DNA from: Nocardia sp.
Lineage (GTDB): Bacteria; Actinomycetota; Actinomycetes; Mycobacteriales; Mycobacteriaceae
Reading direction: 5' to 3'
Length of the DNA stretch: 64,000 nt
Assembly: GCF_025465275.1 (NCBI RefSeq)
Contig: NZ_JAODNK010000193.1
Location: 1 to 64,000, forward strand
The translations under genes were made by a program, and so were the position numbers. The notes beneath the pieces were generated by a model that saw nothing but the letters and a program-made list of their open reading frames with translations, made no database searches and had not been told where the DNA came from. Below are positions 8,857 through 16,604 of this stretch, in pieces; within the stretch, counting starts at the first letter, position 1; each line of letters opens with the position of its first letter.

Positions 8857-10487
8857 CCGATCTCGTCGACGGATTCGGCGAGGATGGCCTCACGCAATTT
8901 GAACTTCTGGATCTTGCCCGACGGTGTTGTCGGCAGTTCGGTGGTGACGAACCAGCGCCGCGGCGTCTTGAACGGCGCAAGCCGTGCACTCAGATGCGCC
9001 TTCACCGAATCGACCAGATCGTCGGGCCGTTCCCCGCGCACGACCAGCACCGCGGCGACGGTCTCACCCCACTTCTCGTGCGGCACTCCGACCACGGCCG
9101 CCTGCTGCACCGAATCATGTTCGACCAGCCGTGATTCCACCTCGGCCGGTGCGATGTTCTCGCCGCCGCTGATGATCATGTCCTTGAGCCGCCCGGTCAC
9201 CGTGACAAACCCTCGGCTGTCCATCGATCCCAGGTCTCCGGTGTGCAGCCAGCCCTCGGCGTCGACCGTCGCGGCGGTGGCCTCTGGGTCCCGGTAGTAC
9301 TCGATCATCTGCTGATAGCCGCGTGCGCAGATCTCGCCCTCGGTGCCCAGCGGCGCGACTCCGGTGCCCCTGCCATCCGCGATCTTGGTCTCCACCTGGC
9401 CTATCGGACGCCCGACGGTCGCCAATTGATCCTCGATCGAATCCGATTTGCGCGTCAAGGTGAGCACCGGCGCAAGCTCGGTCTGGCCGAACAGGTTGTG
9501 CACCGAAGCGCCGAATACCCGGGCCGATCCCTCGATCAAGACGCGCGGGACATTCGCGGCGCCGCCGACCACACTGGCGAATCGCGGTGCGCTGTCTTCT
9601 TTTCCGCGCATCGTCTCGAGTAGCGCGCCGAGCACTGTCGGAACGAAGAAGAGCACATCGGCGCGCTCCTGCCTCGCCCAATCCAATACGGCAGCCGGGG
9701 CGAAGGTTTCGACCAGCAGTGTTGTCCCAGCCTTCCAGACCGGGCCCAGCGTGCCGATCACGCAGGCGGCGGTATGGAACATCGGCAGCGGATTGACGAA
9801 GACCGATCCCTCGGCGATCTCGGCGGCCTCCATGGTCATTCGGGCGACATTGACCAGCGAACGATGCCGCAGCAGCACACCTTTGGGATTTCCGGTCGTC
9901 CCCGAGGTGTACTGCAGCATTACCGGTGACTCCGGATCGCTTGCCCAAGGACCGAATTCGGTGTTGTCGAGGCGCGGTGACTGCCACCGCTCGCGCTCGG
10001 ACAGACTGATCAGGTGTTCGACGGCAGGCGCCTCGGCCACTGCCGCCTTCGCGACACCCGCCATGTCGTAGCCTTTGTTCTCCTCGGCGTGGATCAGCAC
10101 CCTCGCGCCGGAATGGCGCAGCGCATAGGCGAGTTCGCCCTGCCGGAATGCGGGATTGATGGCGACCAGGACACGCCCCGACAGGGCCGCGCCGAATTCG
10201 ATGACCGGCCACTCCGCGACATTCGGACCCCACAGTGCCACGAAGTCACCTGGTTCCGTCAAGGCCGTCAGCGCGGCGGCGACGCGCAGCGCCTCGTCGT
10301 ACAGCTCGGTATAGGTGAATCGGCGCAGTTCCGTCGTGCCGTGCGGTGTGCCGACCAGGGCGACGGTGTCGCCGAAGTGCCGGGCACGGTCAGCGAGCAG
10401 GGAACCGACGGTGTGATCAGACAGCGGCACGCTGTCGTCCCGCGCCCAATACGATTCGGTGAGATTGCGTTCTGCCACAGAGGTCAT
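8853..10487 (-). CDS. AMP-forming acyl-CoA ligase (second of two)
   Basis: A 544-residue ANL ligase. It shows YTSGTTGNPKGVLLRH, the FGQTE variant of the adenine motif (where the other ligase has YGMTE), TGDLGSMDSRGFVTVTGR, and the catalytic Lys in TTPSGKIQKFKLRE. The sequence resembles the FadD3/AtoE-like medium-chain and aryl acid ligases of actinomycetes. It ends with a 4-bp overlap onto the next ligase. The start at MTSVAERN lies 14 bp after the stop of the crotonase gene. Substrate not assignable from sequence. Confidence 0.87.
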   Translation of the reverse strand: MTSVAERNLTESYWARDDSVPLSDHTVGSLLADRARHFGDTVALVGTPHGTTELRRFTYTELYDEALRVAAALTALTEPGDFVALWGPNVAEWPVIEFGAALSGRVLVAINPAFRQGELAYALRHSGARVLIHAEENKGYDMAGVAKAAVAEAPAVEHLISLSERERWQSPRLDNTEFGPWASDPESPVMLQYTSGTTGNPKGVLLRHRSLVNVARMTMEAAEIAEGSVFVNPLPMFHTAACVIGTLGPVWKAGTTLLVETFAPAAVLDWARQERADVLFFVPTVLGALLETMRGKEDSAPRFASVVGGAANVPRVLIEGSARVFGASVHNLFGQTELAPVLTLTRKSDSIEDQLATVGRPIGQVETKIADGRGTGVAPLGTEGEICARGYQQMIEYYRDPEATAATVDAEGWLHTGDLGSMDSRGFVTVTGRLKDMIISGGENIAPAEVESRLVEHDSVQQAAVVGVPHEKWGETVAAVLVVRGERPDDLVDSVKAHLSARLAPFKTPRRWFVTTELPTTPSGKIQKFKLREAILAESVDEIG

Positions 10488-10501
10488 GGGCGGGCTTCCA
10501 T

Positions 10502-11308
10502 CTACTTCCCGCGGAATGCGGGTGTTCGCTTGTCATGGAACGCCGAGACTCCCTCGGCGAAATCTTCGGTGTCGAACAGCCGCACCTGGGCGTCGACCTC
10601 GTGCTCCAGCACGTCGAGCGGGTCACTGGGCCAGTGGGCCAGCAGCGATTTCAGCGCGGCGATCGCCAAGGGTGGTGCGGTGGCGATGCGTTCGGCATCG
10701 GCGAGCGCGCATTCCAGTGCGGTTCCGGAGGGAACGGCTATGTCGGCAAGGCCGAGCGCCGCAGCCTCGGTGCCGGAGAGCCTGGTCGGGAGCAGCATCA
10801 GCTGCCGCGCCTTCGCAGGCCCGACGCGGGCGGGGAGTGAGGCGAAAATGCCCATATCCCCGGCCAATCCGACCCCGGTGAAGGCGGTACTGAATACCGC
10901 GTCCTCGGCAGCAATCACTCGATCGCAGGCCAGTGCCAGGGAAACTCCCGCGCCGAACGCGGATCCCTCCACGGCCGCGATCACCGGCGTGCCGCCCTGC
11001 CAGATCGCACGAACCACCCGTTGCGCGGCCTGCGCACGCGGGCGGGCTTCCGACTCGTCCATCCGCCGCATGGTCGAAATATCGCCGCCCGCACAGAATC
11101 CGGTGCCCGCGCCGGTCAGCACGATCGCGCGGACAGCCGTATCGTCCATCGCCTCTTCCATCCGATCGGCGAGAGCGAGACGCAGCGGAATGTCGATGGC
11201 ATTGCGCCGGTGCGGGCGGTTCAGGGTGATGATGCGGACCGCGCCGATGTCCTCGGTCAGGACCGGAATCTCGGTGGACGGTTCTGTCTCCTTGTCGGAC
11301 AAGGTCAT
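10502..11308 (-). CDS. Enoyl-CoA hydratase/isomerase family protein (crotonase 1)
   Basis: A 268-residue crotonase-fold protein. The CoA-binding and oxyanion-hole motifs GTGFCAGGDIS and GSAFGAGVSLALACD are clear. The two-glutamate catalytic pair of classic enoyl-CoA hydratase is not intact: the loop reads TGVGLAGDMGIFASLP, keeping one acidic residue (Asp). An isomerase, hydrolase or ring-opening reaction is as likely as hydration. The stop of the next upstream crotonase overlaps this start by 4 bp. It is one of three consecutive, divergent crotonases, which suggests successive steps on one pathway rather than redundancy. Confidence 0.85.
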   Translation of the reverse strand: MTLSDKETEPSTEIPVLTEDIGAVRIITLNRPHRRNAIDIPLRLALADRMEEAMDDTAVRAIVLTGAGTGFCAGGDISTMRRMDESEARPRAQAAQRVVRAIWQGGTPVIAAVEGSAFGAGVSLALACDRVIAAEDAVFSTAFTGVGLAGDMGIFASLPARVGPAKARQLMLLPTRLSGTEAAALGLADIAVPSGTALECALADAERIATAPPLAIAALKSLLAHWPSDPLDVLEHEVDAQVRLFDTEDFAEGVSAFHDKRTPAFRGK

Positions 11309-12096
11309 TCGCCCCGGAACTTGGGTTCGCGCCGTTCGATCACCGCGGCGAGACCTTCGCGCGAGTCCGCGGTGCCGGACAGCTCGGAGACGGTGCGCGC
11401 TTCCTCGGGTAGGCGGTCAGCCAGCGTCGCACCGATGCCACCCCACACCAGTCGCTTGGTCGCGCCGATCGCCTTCGGTGCGGTGTCGATGAACTGCCGG
11501 GCGTAGGCGACAGCTTCGGACTCGAGTTCCGCGGCCGGTACCACCTTTGTCAGCAATCCGATTTCGAGCGCCGCTACGGCATCGAGCACGGGGTTGGTGA
11601 GCAGAATGTGCATGGCACGGCGCAGGCCGACCAGCTGGGTCAGTGTCACCGACACACCCGCGTCCGGAGCCATACCGACGCGCACCGCCCCGGACATGAA
11701 TTTCGCGGAGTCCGCGGCGATCACGAAGTCCGACGCGCAGACCAGCCCGAATCCGCCACCACCCGCGGCGAATCCGTGGACGGCGGCGATCACCGGGGGA
11801 TTCAGTTGTGTCAGTGCGGCCACCGCGATCTGCAACCAGGCCGTGGCCTCGCGCAGATAGTCCGGCAGCTGCTCGCCCTTGGAGGCGAAGACCTTGATAT
11901 TGCCGCCGGCGCAGAAGTTCCTCCCCGCACCGGAGAGCACCACCGCCCGCACCCGAGGCTCACCGTGCACCCGCAGAATCGCGGCATGCAACGCCTGCAG
12001 GAACGGCACATCCATACCGTTGGAGGTCTGCGGGCTGTTCAGCACCAGCCGGGCGATGCCGTCGTCGTCGATATCGAGCTGCACCAGGTCGGACAT
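11305..12096 (-). CDS. Enoyl-CoA hydratase/isomerase family protein (crotonase 2)
   Basis: 263 residues. Oxyanion motifs are GAGRNFCAGGNIKVFASKGE and GFAAGGGFGLVCASD. The catalytic loop AVRVGMAPDAGVSVTLTQLVG lacks the first Glu and has Asp at the second site, the pattern of isomerase-like members such as PaaG-type enzymes. The neighbours on both sides overlap it by 1-4 bp. Function within the operon is assigned only as an acyl-CoA modifying crotonase. Confidence 0.84.
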   Translation of the reverse strand: MSDLVQLDIDDDGIARLVLNSPQTSNGMDVPFLQALHAAILRVHGEPRVRAVVLSGAGRNFCAGGNIKVFASKGEQLPDYLREATAWLQIAVAALTQLNPPVIAAVHGFAAGGGGFGLVCASDFVIAADSAKFMSGAVRVGMAPDAGVSVTLTQLVGLRRAMHILLTNPVLDAVAALEIGLLTKVVPAAELESEAVAYARQFIDTAPKAIGATKRLVWGGIGATLADRLPEEARTVSELSGTADSREGLAAVIERREPKFRGE

Positions 12097-12863
12097 TATT
12101 TGCTCCCGTGATCCGTGGTGAACGAGGCGATTCCGGCTCCGGCCGTCGCACCCGAGAGATGGTCGAGCACGGCTTCGAATTCGAGATCGAGCCCCTGGGC
12201 GAGCGGCAGTCCCAGACCGGCGTCGACGAGATGCTTGATCTCGGCCAAGGCCGCACGATCCTTGGCCGCCAGCCTGCGCGCGAATTCCGTGACGGCGGAG
12301 TCGAATTCGTCGGCTGCCAGCTTGCGATAGGCCAGGCCCCAGGCCACAACCTCGTCGGCGGAGAGCCGGTCACCGGTAAGAATGTGCGCCAGTGCGCGCT
12401 GGCGGCCGACCAGCCGTGGCAGGCGCTGACTGCTGCCGCCACCGGGTATCTGGCCGAAGCGTGCGTGCGTATCCGCAACCACCGCGTTCTCGTGGATCAG
12501 GACGATATCGGCGGCCTGCATGAGCTCGAACCCGCCTGCCATGGCGTAACCCTCGACCGCGCAGACTACTGGCACCGGCAGGGTCGCAATGACATCGCAG
12601 GCGGCGCGGAAGTTGGCGAACAGCGGCGCCATGGCGTCGCGGCCCTGCGCCCGCAAATGCTCGAGTTCCCGGAAATCGCCTCCGACACAGAAGTTTCCGC
12701 CGCTGCCGCGAATCACGATCACGTCGGCGGCACCGGCCAGCGTCAGCAACTCGGCATGCAGTCGCGCACCCAATTCGACCGAGATGGCATTCATCTGCTC
12801 GGGCCGGTTCAGGATGAGGGTGGCGACCCCGTCCGAGACCTCGGTCAGCACAATATCGCTCAC
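12096..12863 (-). CDS. Enoyl-CoA hydratase/isomerase family protein (crotonase 3)
   Basis: 255 residues. Motifs are GSGGNFCVGGDFRELEHL and GYAMAGGFELMQAAD. The loop after HARFGQIPGGGSSQRLPRLVG keeps the G-G-x-S/T-Q-R-L-P-R stretch of true hydratases but has no Glu at either catalytic position. It therefore looks like a modified member. The start overlaps the SDR stop by 4 bp. It could be a dehydratase-like or hydrolytic crotonase; no specific call is justified. Confidence 0.83.
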   Translation of the reverse strand: MSDIVLTEVSDGVATLILNRPEQMNAISVELGARLHAELLTLAGAADVIVIRGSGGNFCVGGDFRELEHLRAQGRDAMAPLFANFRAACDVIATLPVPVVCAVEGYAMAGGFELMQAADIVLIHENAVVADTHARFGQIPGGGSSQRLPRLVGRQRALAHILTGDRLSADEVVAWGLAYRKLAADEFDSAVTEFARRLAAKDRAALAEIKHLVDAGLGLPLAQGLDLEFEAVLDHLSGATAGAGIASFTTDHGSK

Positions 12864-13597
12864 ATCAATCGACCCCCGCCCACCTCGAGCACCGCGCCGG
12901 TCGTGTAGCTGGACAGATCCGAGGCGAGATACAGTGCGGCACCGGCGACTTCGCTGGGTTCACCGGCGCGCTTCATCGGAATCGCGGCCTCGCGTTCGGC
13001 GAACACCTCGGGCGGCATGGCCTCGGTCATCGCGGTGCGAATCAGGCCGGGCTGGATCGCATTGACCCGGACACCCTTGTGCGCCAACTCTTTCGCGCTC
13101 GCCTTGGTCAGGCCGACAATTCCGGCCTTGGCTGCGCTGTAATTGGTCTGCCCCGGATTGCCCGACTTCCCGGACAGCGAAGACATATTGATGATCGAGC
13201 CGCCACCGGCGTCGCGCATGACCGCCGAGGCCGCGCGCACACCGAGCCAGGTGCCGCGCAGATGGACGGCGATGACGGTATCGAAATCCGCGACCGTCAT
13301 CTTGCGCAGCGAGGCGTCGCGGGTGACTCCGGCATTGTTGACGAAGACATCCAGACGGCCCGACCACCGCACGGCTTCGTCTACCAGGCGCTGCACCGAA
13401 TCCTCGTCGGTCACATCGCAGCCCACGCCGATTGCCCGCGCCCCGACCAGCTCTGCGGCGGTTCGCGCGCCGGACTCATGAATATCGGCCAGGACCACCG
13501 CCGCACCGTGCTCGTGAAACAGCTGTGCGACAGCGAGTCCGATGCCACCGGCCGCGCCGGTCACCACGGCGGTCTTGCCGCTGAGCAGGCCCGTCAT
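12860..13597 (-). CDS. Short-chain dehydrogenase/reductase, FabG-like
   Basis: A 245-residue classical SDR. It has the cofactor loop TGAAGGIG, the D-V-T motif, NNAG, the catalytic Ser in INMSSLSG and Tyr-Lys in YSAAK, and a PG motif (QPGLIRT). The absence of an Arg after the first glycine loop and the Asp at the end of beta-2 (LADIHES) suggest NAD(H). It would oxidise a 3-hydroxyacyl-CoA, or a cis-dihydrodiol produced by the Rieske dioxygenase; the latter is tempting because no other diol dehydrogenase is present in this operon. It starts 4 bp inside the MaoC gene end, at ATG 13597. Confidence 0.86.
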   Translation of the reverse strand: MTGLLSGKTAVVTGAAGGIGLAVAQLFHEHGAAVVLADIHESGARTAAELVGARAIGVGCDVTDEDSVQRLVDEAVRWSGRLDVFVNNAGVTRDASLRKMTVADFDTVIAVHLRGTWLGVRAASAVMRDAGGGSIINMSSLSGKSGNPGQTNYSAAKAGIVGLTKASAKELAHKGVRVNAIQPGLIRTAMTEAMPPEVFAEREAAIPMKRAGEPSEVAGAALYLASDLSSYTTGAVLEVGGGRLM

Positions 13598-14046
13598 GCG
13601 ATGAACCTGGCGATCGATTCGGCGACACACGCGGGCTTGGCCGAGCCCTCGATCTCGATGGTGGTGCTGAATTTCGCCTGGATGCCGCCGGGTACCTCGG
13701 TCACCGATTCGATCGTGGTGGCGCCGCGCACCCGTGCGCCCACCGGCACCGGCGCGATGAAACGGACCTTGTCGAAGCCGTAATTGACTGCCATCGTGAG
13801 GTTTTCGATCCGGTAGAGCTCATGGTTGAGCACCGGCAGCAGCGACAGCGTCAGCAATCCGTGCGCGATGGTCGACTTGAACGGCCCGTCCGCCGCCCTC
13901 GCCGGGTCGGTGTGGATCCACTGGTGGTCCCCCGTCGCATCGGCGAATTTGTCGATGCGGTCCTGGTCGATGTCGAGCCATTCGGTAGTCCCGAGCGAGG
14001 CCCCCTCGGCTGCGGCGAACTCGTGGATGTTGGCGAAAACCTGCAC
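13594..14046 (-). CDS. MaoC-like (R)-specific enoyl-CoA hydratase
   Basis: A 150-residue single-hotdog protein. The hydratase motif is seen as FADATGDHQWIHTDPARA, with the catalytic Asp and His, followed by the substrate loop IAHGLLTLSLLP. It would hydrate a trans-2-enoyl-CoA. It is the first gene of the long leftward operon. The start is a GTG at 14046, preceded by AGGAG seven bases upstream. Transcription must start in the short gap before the divergent TetR gene, right at the 19-bp operator. Confidence 0.88.
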   Translation of the reverse strand: MQVFANIHEFAAAEGASLGTTEWLDIDQDRIDKFADATGDHQWIHTDPARAADGPFKSTIAHGLLTLSLLPVLNHELYRIENLTMAVNYGFDKVRFIAPVPVGARVRGATTIESVTEVPGGIQAKFSTTIEIEGSAKPACVAESIARFIA

Positions 14047-14066
14047 GTCATCACTCCTGCCTGAAT

Positions 14067-14085
14067 TTGAATCTAATATAGATTA
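14067..14085. promoter_or_regulatory. TetR-type operator, copy 1
   Basis: TTGAATCTAATATAGATTA contains a perfect inverted repeat AATCTA-ATA-TAGATT (14070-14084). It lies 21 bp upstream of the MaoC start and between divergent genes. It matches the site at 16549 in 17 of 19 positions, so both are probably bound by the TetR protein encoded next to one of them. Its position over the MaoC promoter predicts repression of the long operon until a pathway CoA ester or acid releases the regulator. Confidence 0.75.
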
Positions 14086-14160
14086 GAAGATATGAGTGGT
14101 CAACGACACATCCCCGGACGCCCGGAGGGCGCGCTGTCCGAGCGGGGCCCGACCTGGCCC

Positions 14161-14166
14161 TATAGT
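14161..14166 (+). promoter_or_regulatory. -10 element of a leaderless promoter
   Basis: TATAGT ends six bases before the GTG at 14173. This spacing puts the transcription start at or next to the GTG, the usual layout of leaderless actinobacterial mRNAs. It supports the GTG over the ATG at 14092, which would add 27 residues unlike TetR N-termini and would sit directly on the operator. Confidence 0.55.
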
Positions 14167-14172
14167 CGTCCC

Positions 14173-14817
14173 GTGGCCAGGAAATCAGCTTCAGCACCGA
14201 CCGACGACAGCACCGAGACCGGTGCCGAGTCGAAGGCGGTTCGCACCCGGAAGCGGATTCTCGACGCGGCGGCATACGTGCTGAGCCGCAAGGGATATGC
14301 CGGCACCCGGCTGTCGGAGGTGGCGGAGATCGCCGAGCTGCAGGCTCCGGCGATCTACTACTACTTCCCGTCCAAGGACGATCTGGTCGAGGAAGTCATG
14401 TGGGCGGGCATCGCCGATATGAATGTGCACGTGGGCGGCGTGCTCGCCGCTGTCCCCGCCGGTGTCCGGCCGATGGATCGCATTCTGGTGGCGGTCGAGG
14501 CCCATATGCGGCACGAGCTCGAGATCTCCGACTACACCACCGCTTCCATTCGCAATGCCGGTCAGGTGCCCGAGAAGATCCGGGTGCGGCAGCTGGAAGA
14601 AGAGGCCAAATACGGCAAGATGTGGCGCAGCCTCTTCGACGACGCCGTGGCCGCGGGTGAGCTGCGGCCGGAGCTCGATCCGGTCATTGCGCGGATGCTC
14701 GTTCTCGGCGCGCTGAATTGGGCGGCCGAATGGTGGACGCCCGAGCGTGGATCGCTGGATACCGTGGTTCGGACCGCGCAGGATATTGTGCGCAACGGGC
14801 TCAGCCCGGGCCGCTAG
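14173..14817 (+). CDS. TetR-family regulator of the catabolic operon
   Basis: 214 residues from GTG 14173. The N-terminal helix-turn-helix is at about residues 25-70 (RKRILDAAAYVLSRKGYAGTRLSEVAEIAEL, then APAIYYYFPSKDDL). The C-terminal ligand domain ends in a GALNWAAEWW helix. The regulator encoded at 17405 shares APA-I/V-YYYF and the rare GALNWAxEWW helix, so the two are paralogues with similar ligands. The gene is divergent from the MaoC-led operon across the 19-bp operator. It most likely represses both directions and senses a CoA intermediate. Confidence 0.88.
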   Translation: MARKSASAPTDDSTETGAESKAVRTRKRILDAAAYVLSRKGYAGTRLSEVAEIAELQAPAIYYYFPSKDDLVEEVMWAGIADMNVHVGGVLAAVPAGVRPMDRILVAVEAHMRHELEISDYTTASIRNAGQVPEKIRVRQLEEEAKYGKMWRSLFDDAVAAGELRPELDPVIARMLVLGALNWAAEWWTPERGSLDTVVRTAQDIVRNGLSPGR

Positions 14818-14850
14818 CGACTGCTTGCAGGTCGCTCGAAACGGTACCGC

Positions 14851-15660
14851 TCACCGACCCTCGAAGGTCGGGCGGCGTTTGGCCGCGAAGCATTCGATCG
14901 CGTGCGTCGCGTCGGCTGAATTGCCGGTCGCGACAAGCGCTTCGGACTCTTCGACGAATTGTTCAGCGAGCGTGTTGCCCCAGGACGCTCGCAGCAGCGC
15001 GCGCATCTGCCCGAAGGCCTTTGTCGGCCCGGAGGCGAGTTCACGAGCGAGTTCCTCCGCGCGATCCGCGAGTTCCTCCGCGGCGACCACCTCGGTGATC
15101 AGACCCCACTCGACAGCCTCACGCGCGTCGAGAACCTTGTTCCGCAAATACATTTGGGCAGCCCGGCGCGGACCGACCAGACGCGGCAGGAACCAGGTTC
15201 CGCCACCGTCACCGGAGATTCCGATGGCGGCGTACCCGGTGGCGAACTTGGTGCGCTCGGCCGCGAACACGAAGTCGGCGATATAGACGAGGCCGAGCCC
15301 GCCACCGGCCACCGCACCATGCGCGGCGGTGACGATCGGCGCCTCGAGCCGGCTCAGGATGCGGAAGGCCTCATGGAGCGGCCCGGTCATGCGCCGGAAC
15401 AGGTCTCCGTATGCTTGCGCGGATTCGGTGAAGTAGCCGATATCGCCGCCGACGGTCAGCGCCGGCCCGTTGCCCTTGATCAGCACCGCGCGAATATCGC
15501 GGTCGGCCGCGCAGCGCCGAGCCACGATCAGCAGCTCTTCGGCGAGACGTAGGTCCATCGCATTGCGCGCATCGGGACGGTTCAGGCAGATCGTGGCTAT
15601 CCCGTCGGCCACCGAGTATTCGATGGTCTCGAGTGGTTCGTCCTCGGCGAATGAGCCCAT
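14851..15660 (-). CDS. Enoyl-CoA hydratase/isomerase family protein (crotonase 4)
   Basis: 269 residues from MGSFAEDEP. Oxyanion motifs are GNGPALTVGGDIGYF, where the usual Cys-Ala is replaced by Leu-Thr, and GAVAGGGLGLVYIAD. The loop GYAAIGISGDGGGTWFLPRLVGPRRA keeps Asp at the second catalytic site only. It is convergent with the first TetR gene (33 bp gap) and is the second gene after the thioesterase, 4 bp away. It belongs to the block controlled from the second operator. Confidence 0.85.
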   Translation of the reverse strand: MGSFAEDEPLETIEYSVADGIATICLNRPDARNAMDLRLAEELLIVARRCAADRDIRAVLIKGNGPALTVGGDIGYFTESAQAYGDLFRRMTGPLHEAFRILSRLEAPIVTAAHGAVAGGGLGLVYIADFVFAAERTKFATGYAAIGISGDGGGTWFLPRLVGPRRAAQMYLRNKVLDAREAVEWGLITEVVAAEELADRAEELARELASGPTKAFGQMRALLRASWGNTLAEQFVEESEALVATGNSADATHAIECFAAKRRPTFEGR

Positions 15661-15664
15661 CACC

Positions 15665-16516
15665 TCAGTCTCCTGTCCGCAGCATCGTGCATGCCACCCT
15701 GGCAATCGGCTGTTTCGAACTGCCCTGGTAGACAATCGCGTTCGCGGATACCACCCGCTGCCCGGCACGCTCGACCACGGCGTCCGCCGTGAGTGGCGCA
15801 TTGTCGAGCAGACCGGGGCGGTGGAAGGTGATGTCCATTCCGAGAGTCCGCACCGGTCCGGCGGCCGCCGTCGCGGCCTCGGCGAGCGCGAGTCCCGCCA
15901 GTGCGACCGGGATGCCGCCGTGCACAATGCCGTACGGATTGGCCATCCACTGCGCGGGACGCAGCACGAATCGTGTTTCCCCGGACTCGCCCACAGCGGC
16001 TTCGGCGCCCAACTGCGTGGCGAGCGAATCCGATTCGGGGACAGTCAGTTCCGAACCCTCGGTGGCAACCGGCTGCACGGAGCCGGGAACGATAATGAAT
16101 CGTCCGGTCACCTCTGCGACCAAGGCACCGGCCTCCTCGGTGATCCGCCCCGCCGCGAGGACCGAGTGCGGCCCTATCTCGACCACCTCGCCACTGGCCA
16201 GCAACCGCTGCCCACCGCGCAACCCACGCGCGCCGACCTGCAGATGCAGCGAGAGCGTGCGGATGCCGACATCGGGAACAAGCGCCGATTGCACCGCGCG
16301 TCCGGTGACAAAATCCGCGAGTGGACCGAGCCAGCCGATCGGCAACTCCCCCGCGTTGCCGGCGGGCAAGCGCTGCTCGACGGCGATCCGATCGGGCCCG
16401 TGGCCGATCTGGCGGATGCCGAAGCGGTCCTCCGGGCCGAGGTTCGGGAATCTCGCTACCTCAGCGGCTCTCGCCATCGGGTCGGCCGCGGCAATCGCGG
16501 GTACCTCCACCGTCAT
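15665..16516 (-). CDS. Double-hotdog acyl-CoA thioesterase (PaaI-like)
   Basis: 283 residues with two hotdog repeats. The C-terminal half carries NPYGIVHGGIPVALAGLALA and MDITFHRPG, typical of the PaaI/4HBT_3 family. The N-terminal half has LGPLADFVTGRAVQSAL. It would hydrolyse an acyl- or aryl-CoA to release CoA, perhaps protecting the cell from a trapped intermediate. It is divergent from the SDR gene across operator copy 2, with the start 33 bp from that site, so regulation with the main operon is likely. Confidence 0.8.
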   Translation of the reverse strand: MTVEVPAIAAADPMARAAEVARFPNLGPEDRFGIRQIGHGPDRIAVEQRLPAGNAGELPIGWLGPLADFVTGRAVQSALVPDVGIRTLSLHLQVGARGLRGGQRLLASGEVVEIGPHSVLAAGRITEEAGALVAEVTGRFIIVPGSVQPVATEGSELTVPESDSLATQLGAEAAVGESGETRFVLRPAQWMANPYGIVHGGIPVALAGLALAEAATAAAGPVRTLGMDITFHRPGLLDNAPLTADAVVERAGQRVVSANAIVYQGSSKQPIARVACTMLRTGD

Positions 16517-16548
16517 CGGGCCTCCTTGTCGTACCCCAGCCTTGCTTA

Positions 16549-16567
16549 TTGAATTGAATATAGATTA
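16549..16567. promoter_or_regulatory. TetR-type operator, copy 2
   Basis: TTGAATTGAATATAGATTA shares 17 of 19 bases with the site at 14067. The right arm TAGATT is identical and the left arm is degenerate (AATTGA instead of AATCTA). It lies in the 88-bp gap between divergent thioesterase and SDR genes, the latter followed by the paralogous TetR gene. Confidence 0.7.
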
Positions 16568-16604
16568 AATTAAGGCGCAAGCAACAACGAAGGGGTGCGA
16601 CCGC

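Noticed and set aside
14092..14172. ATG start of the first TetR gene at 14092
   Set aside because: It would begin 7 bp from the operator and add a Pro/Gly-rich leader; the GTG at 14173 has a leaderless -10 and matches the paralogue's N-terminus.
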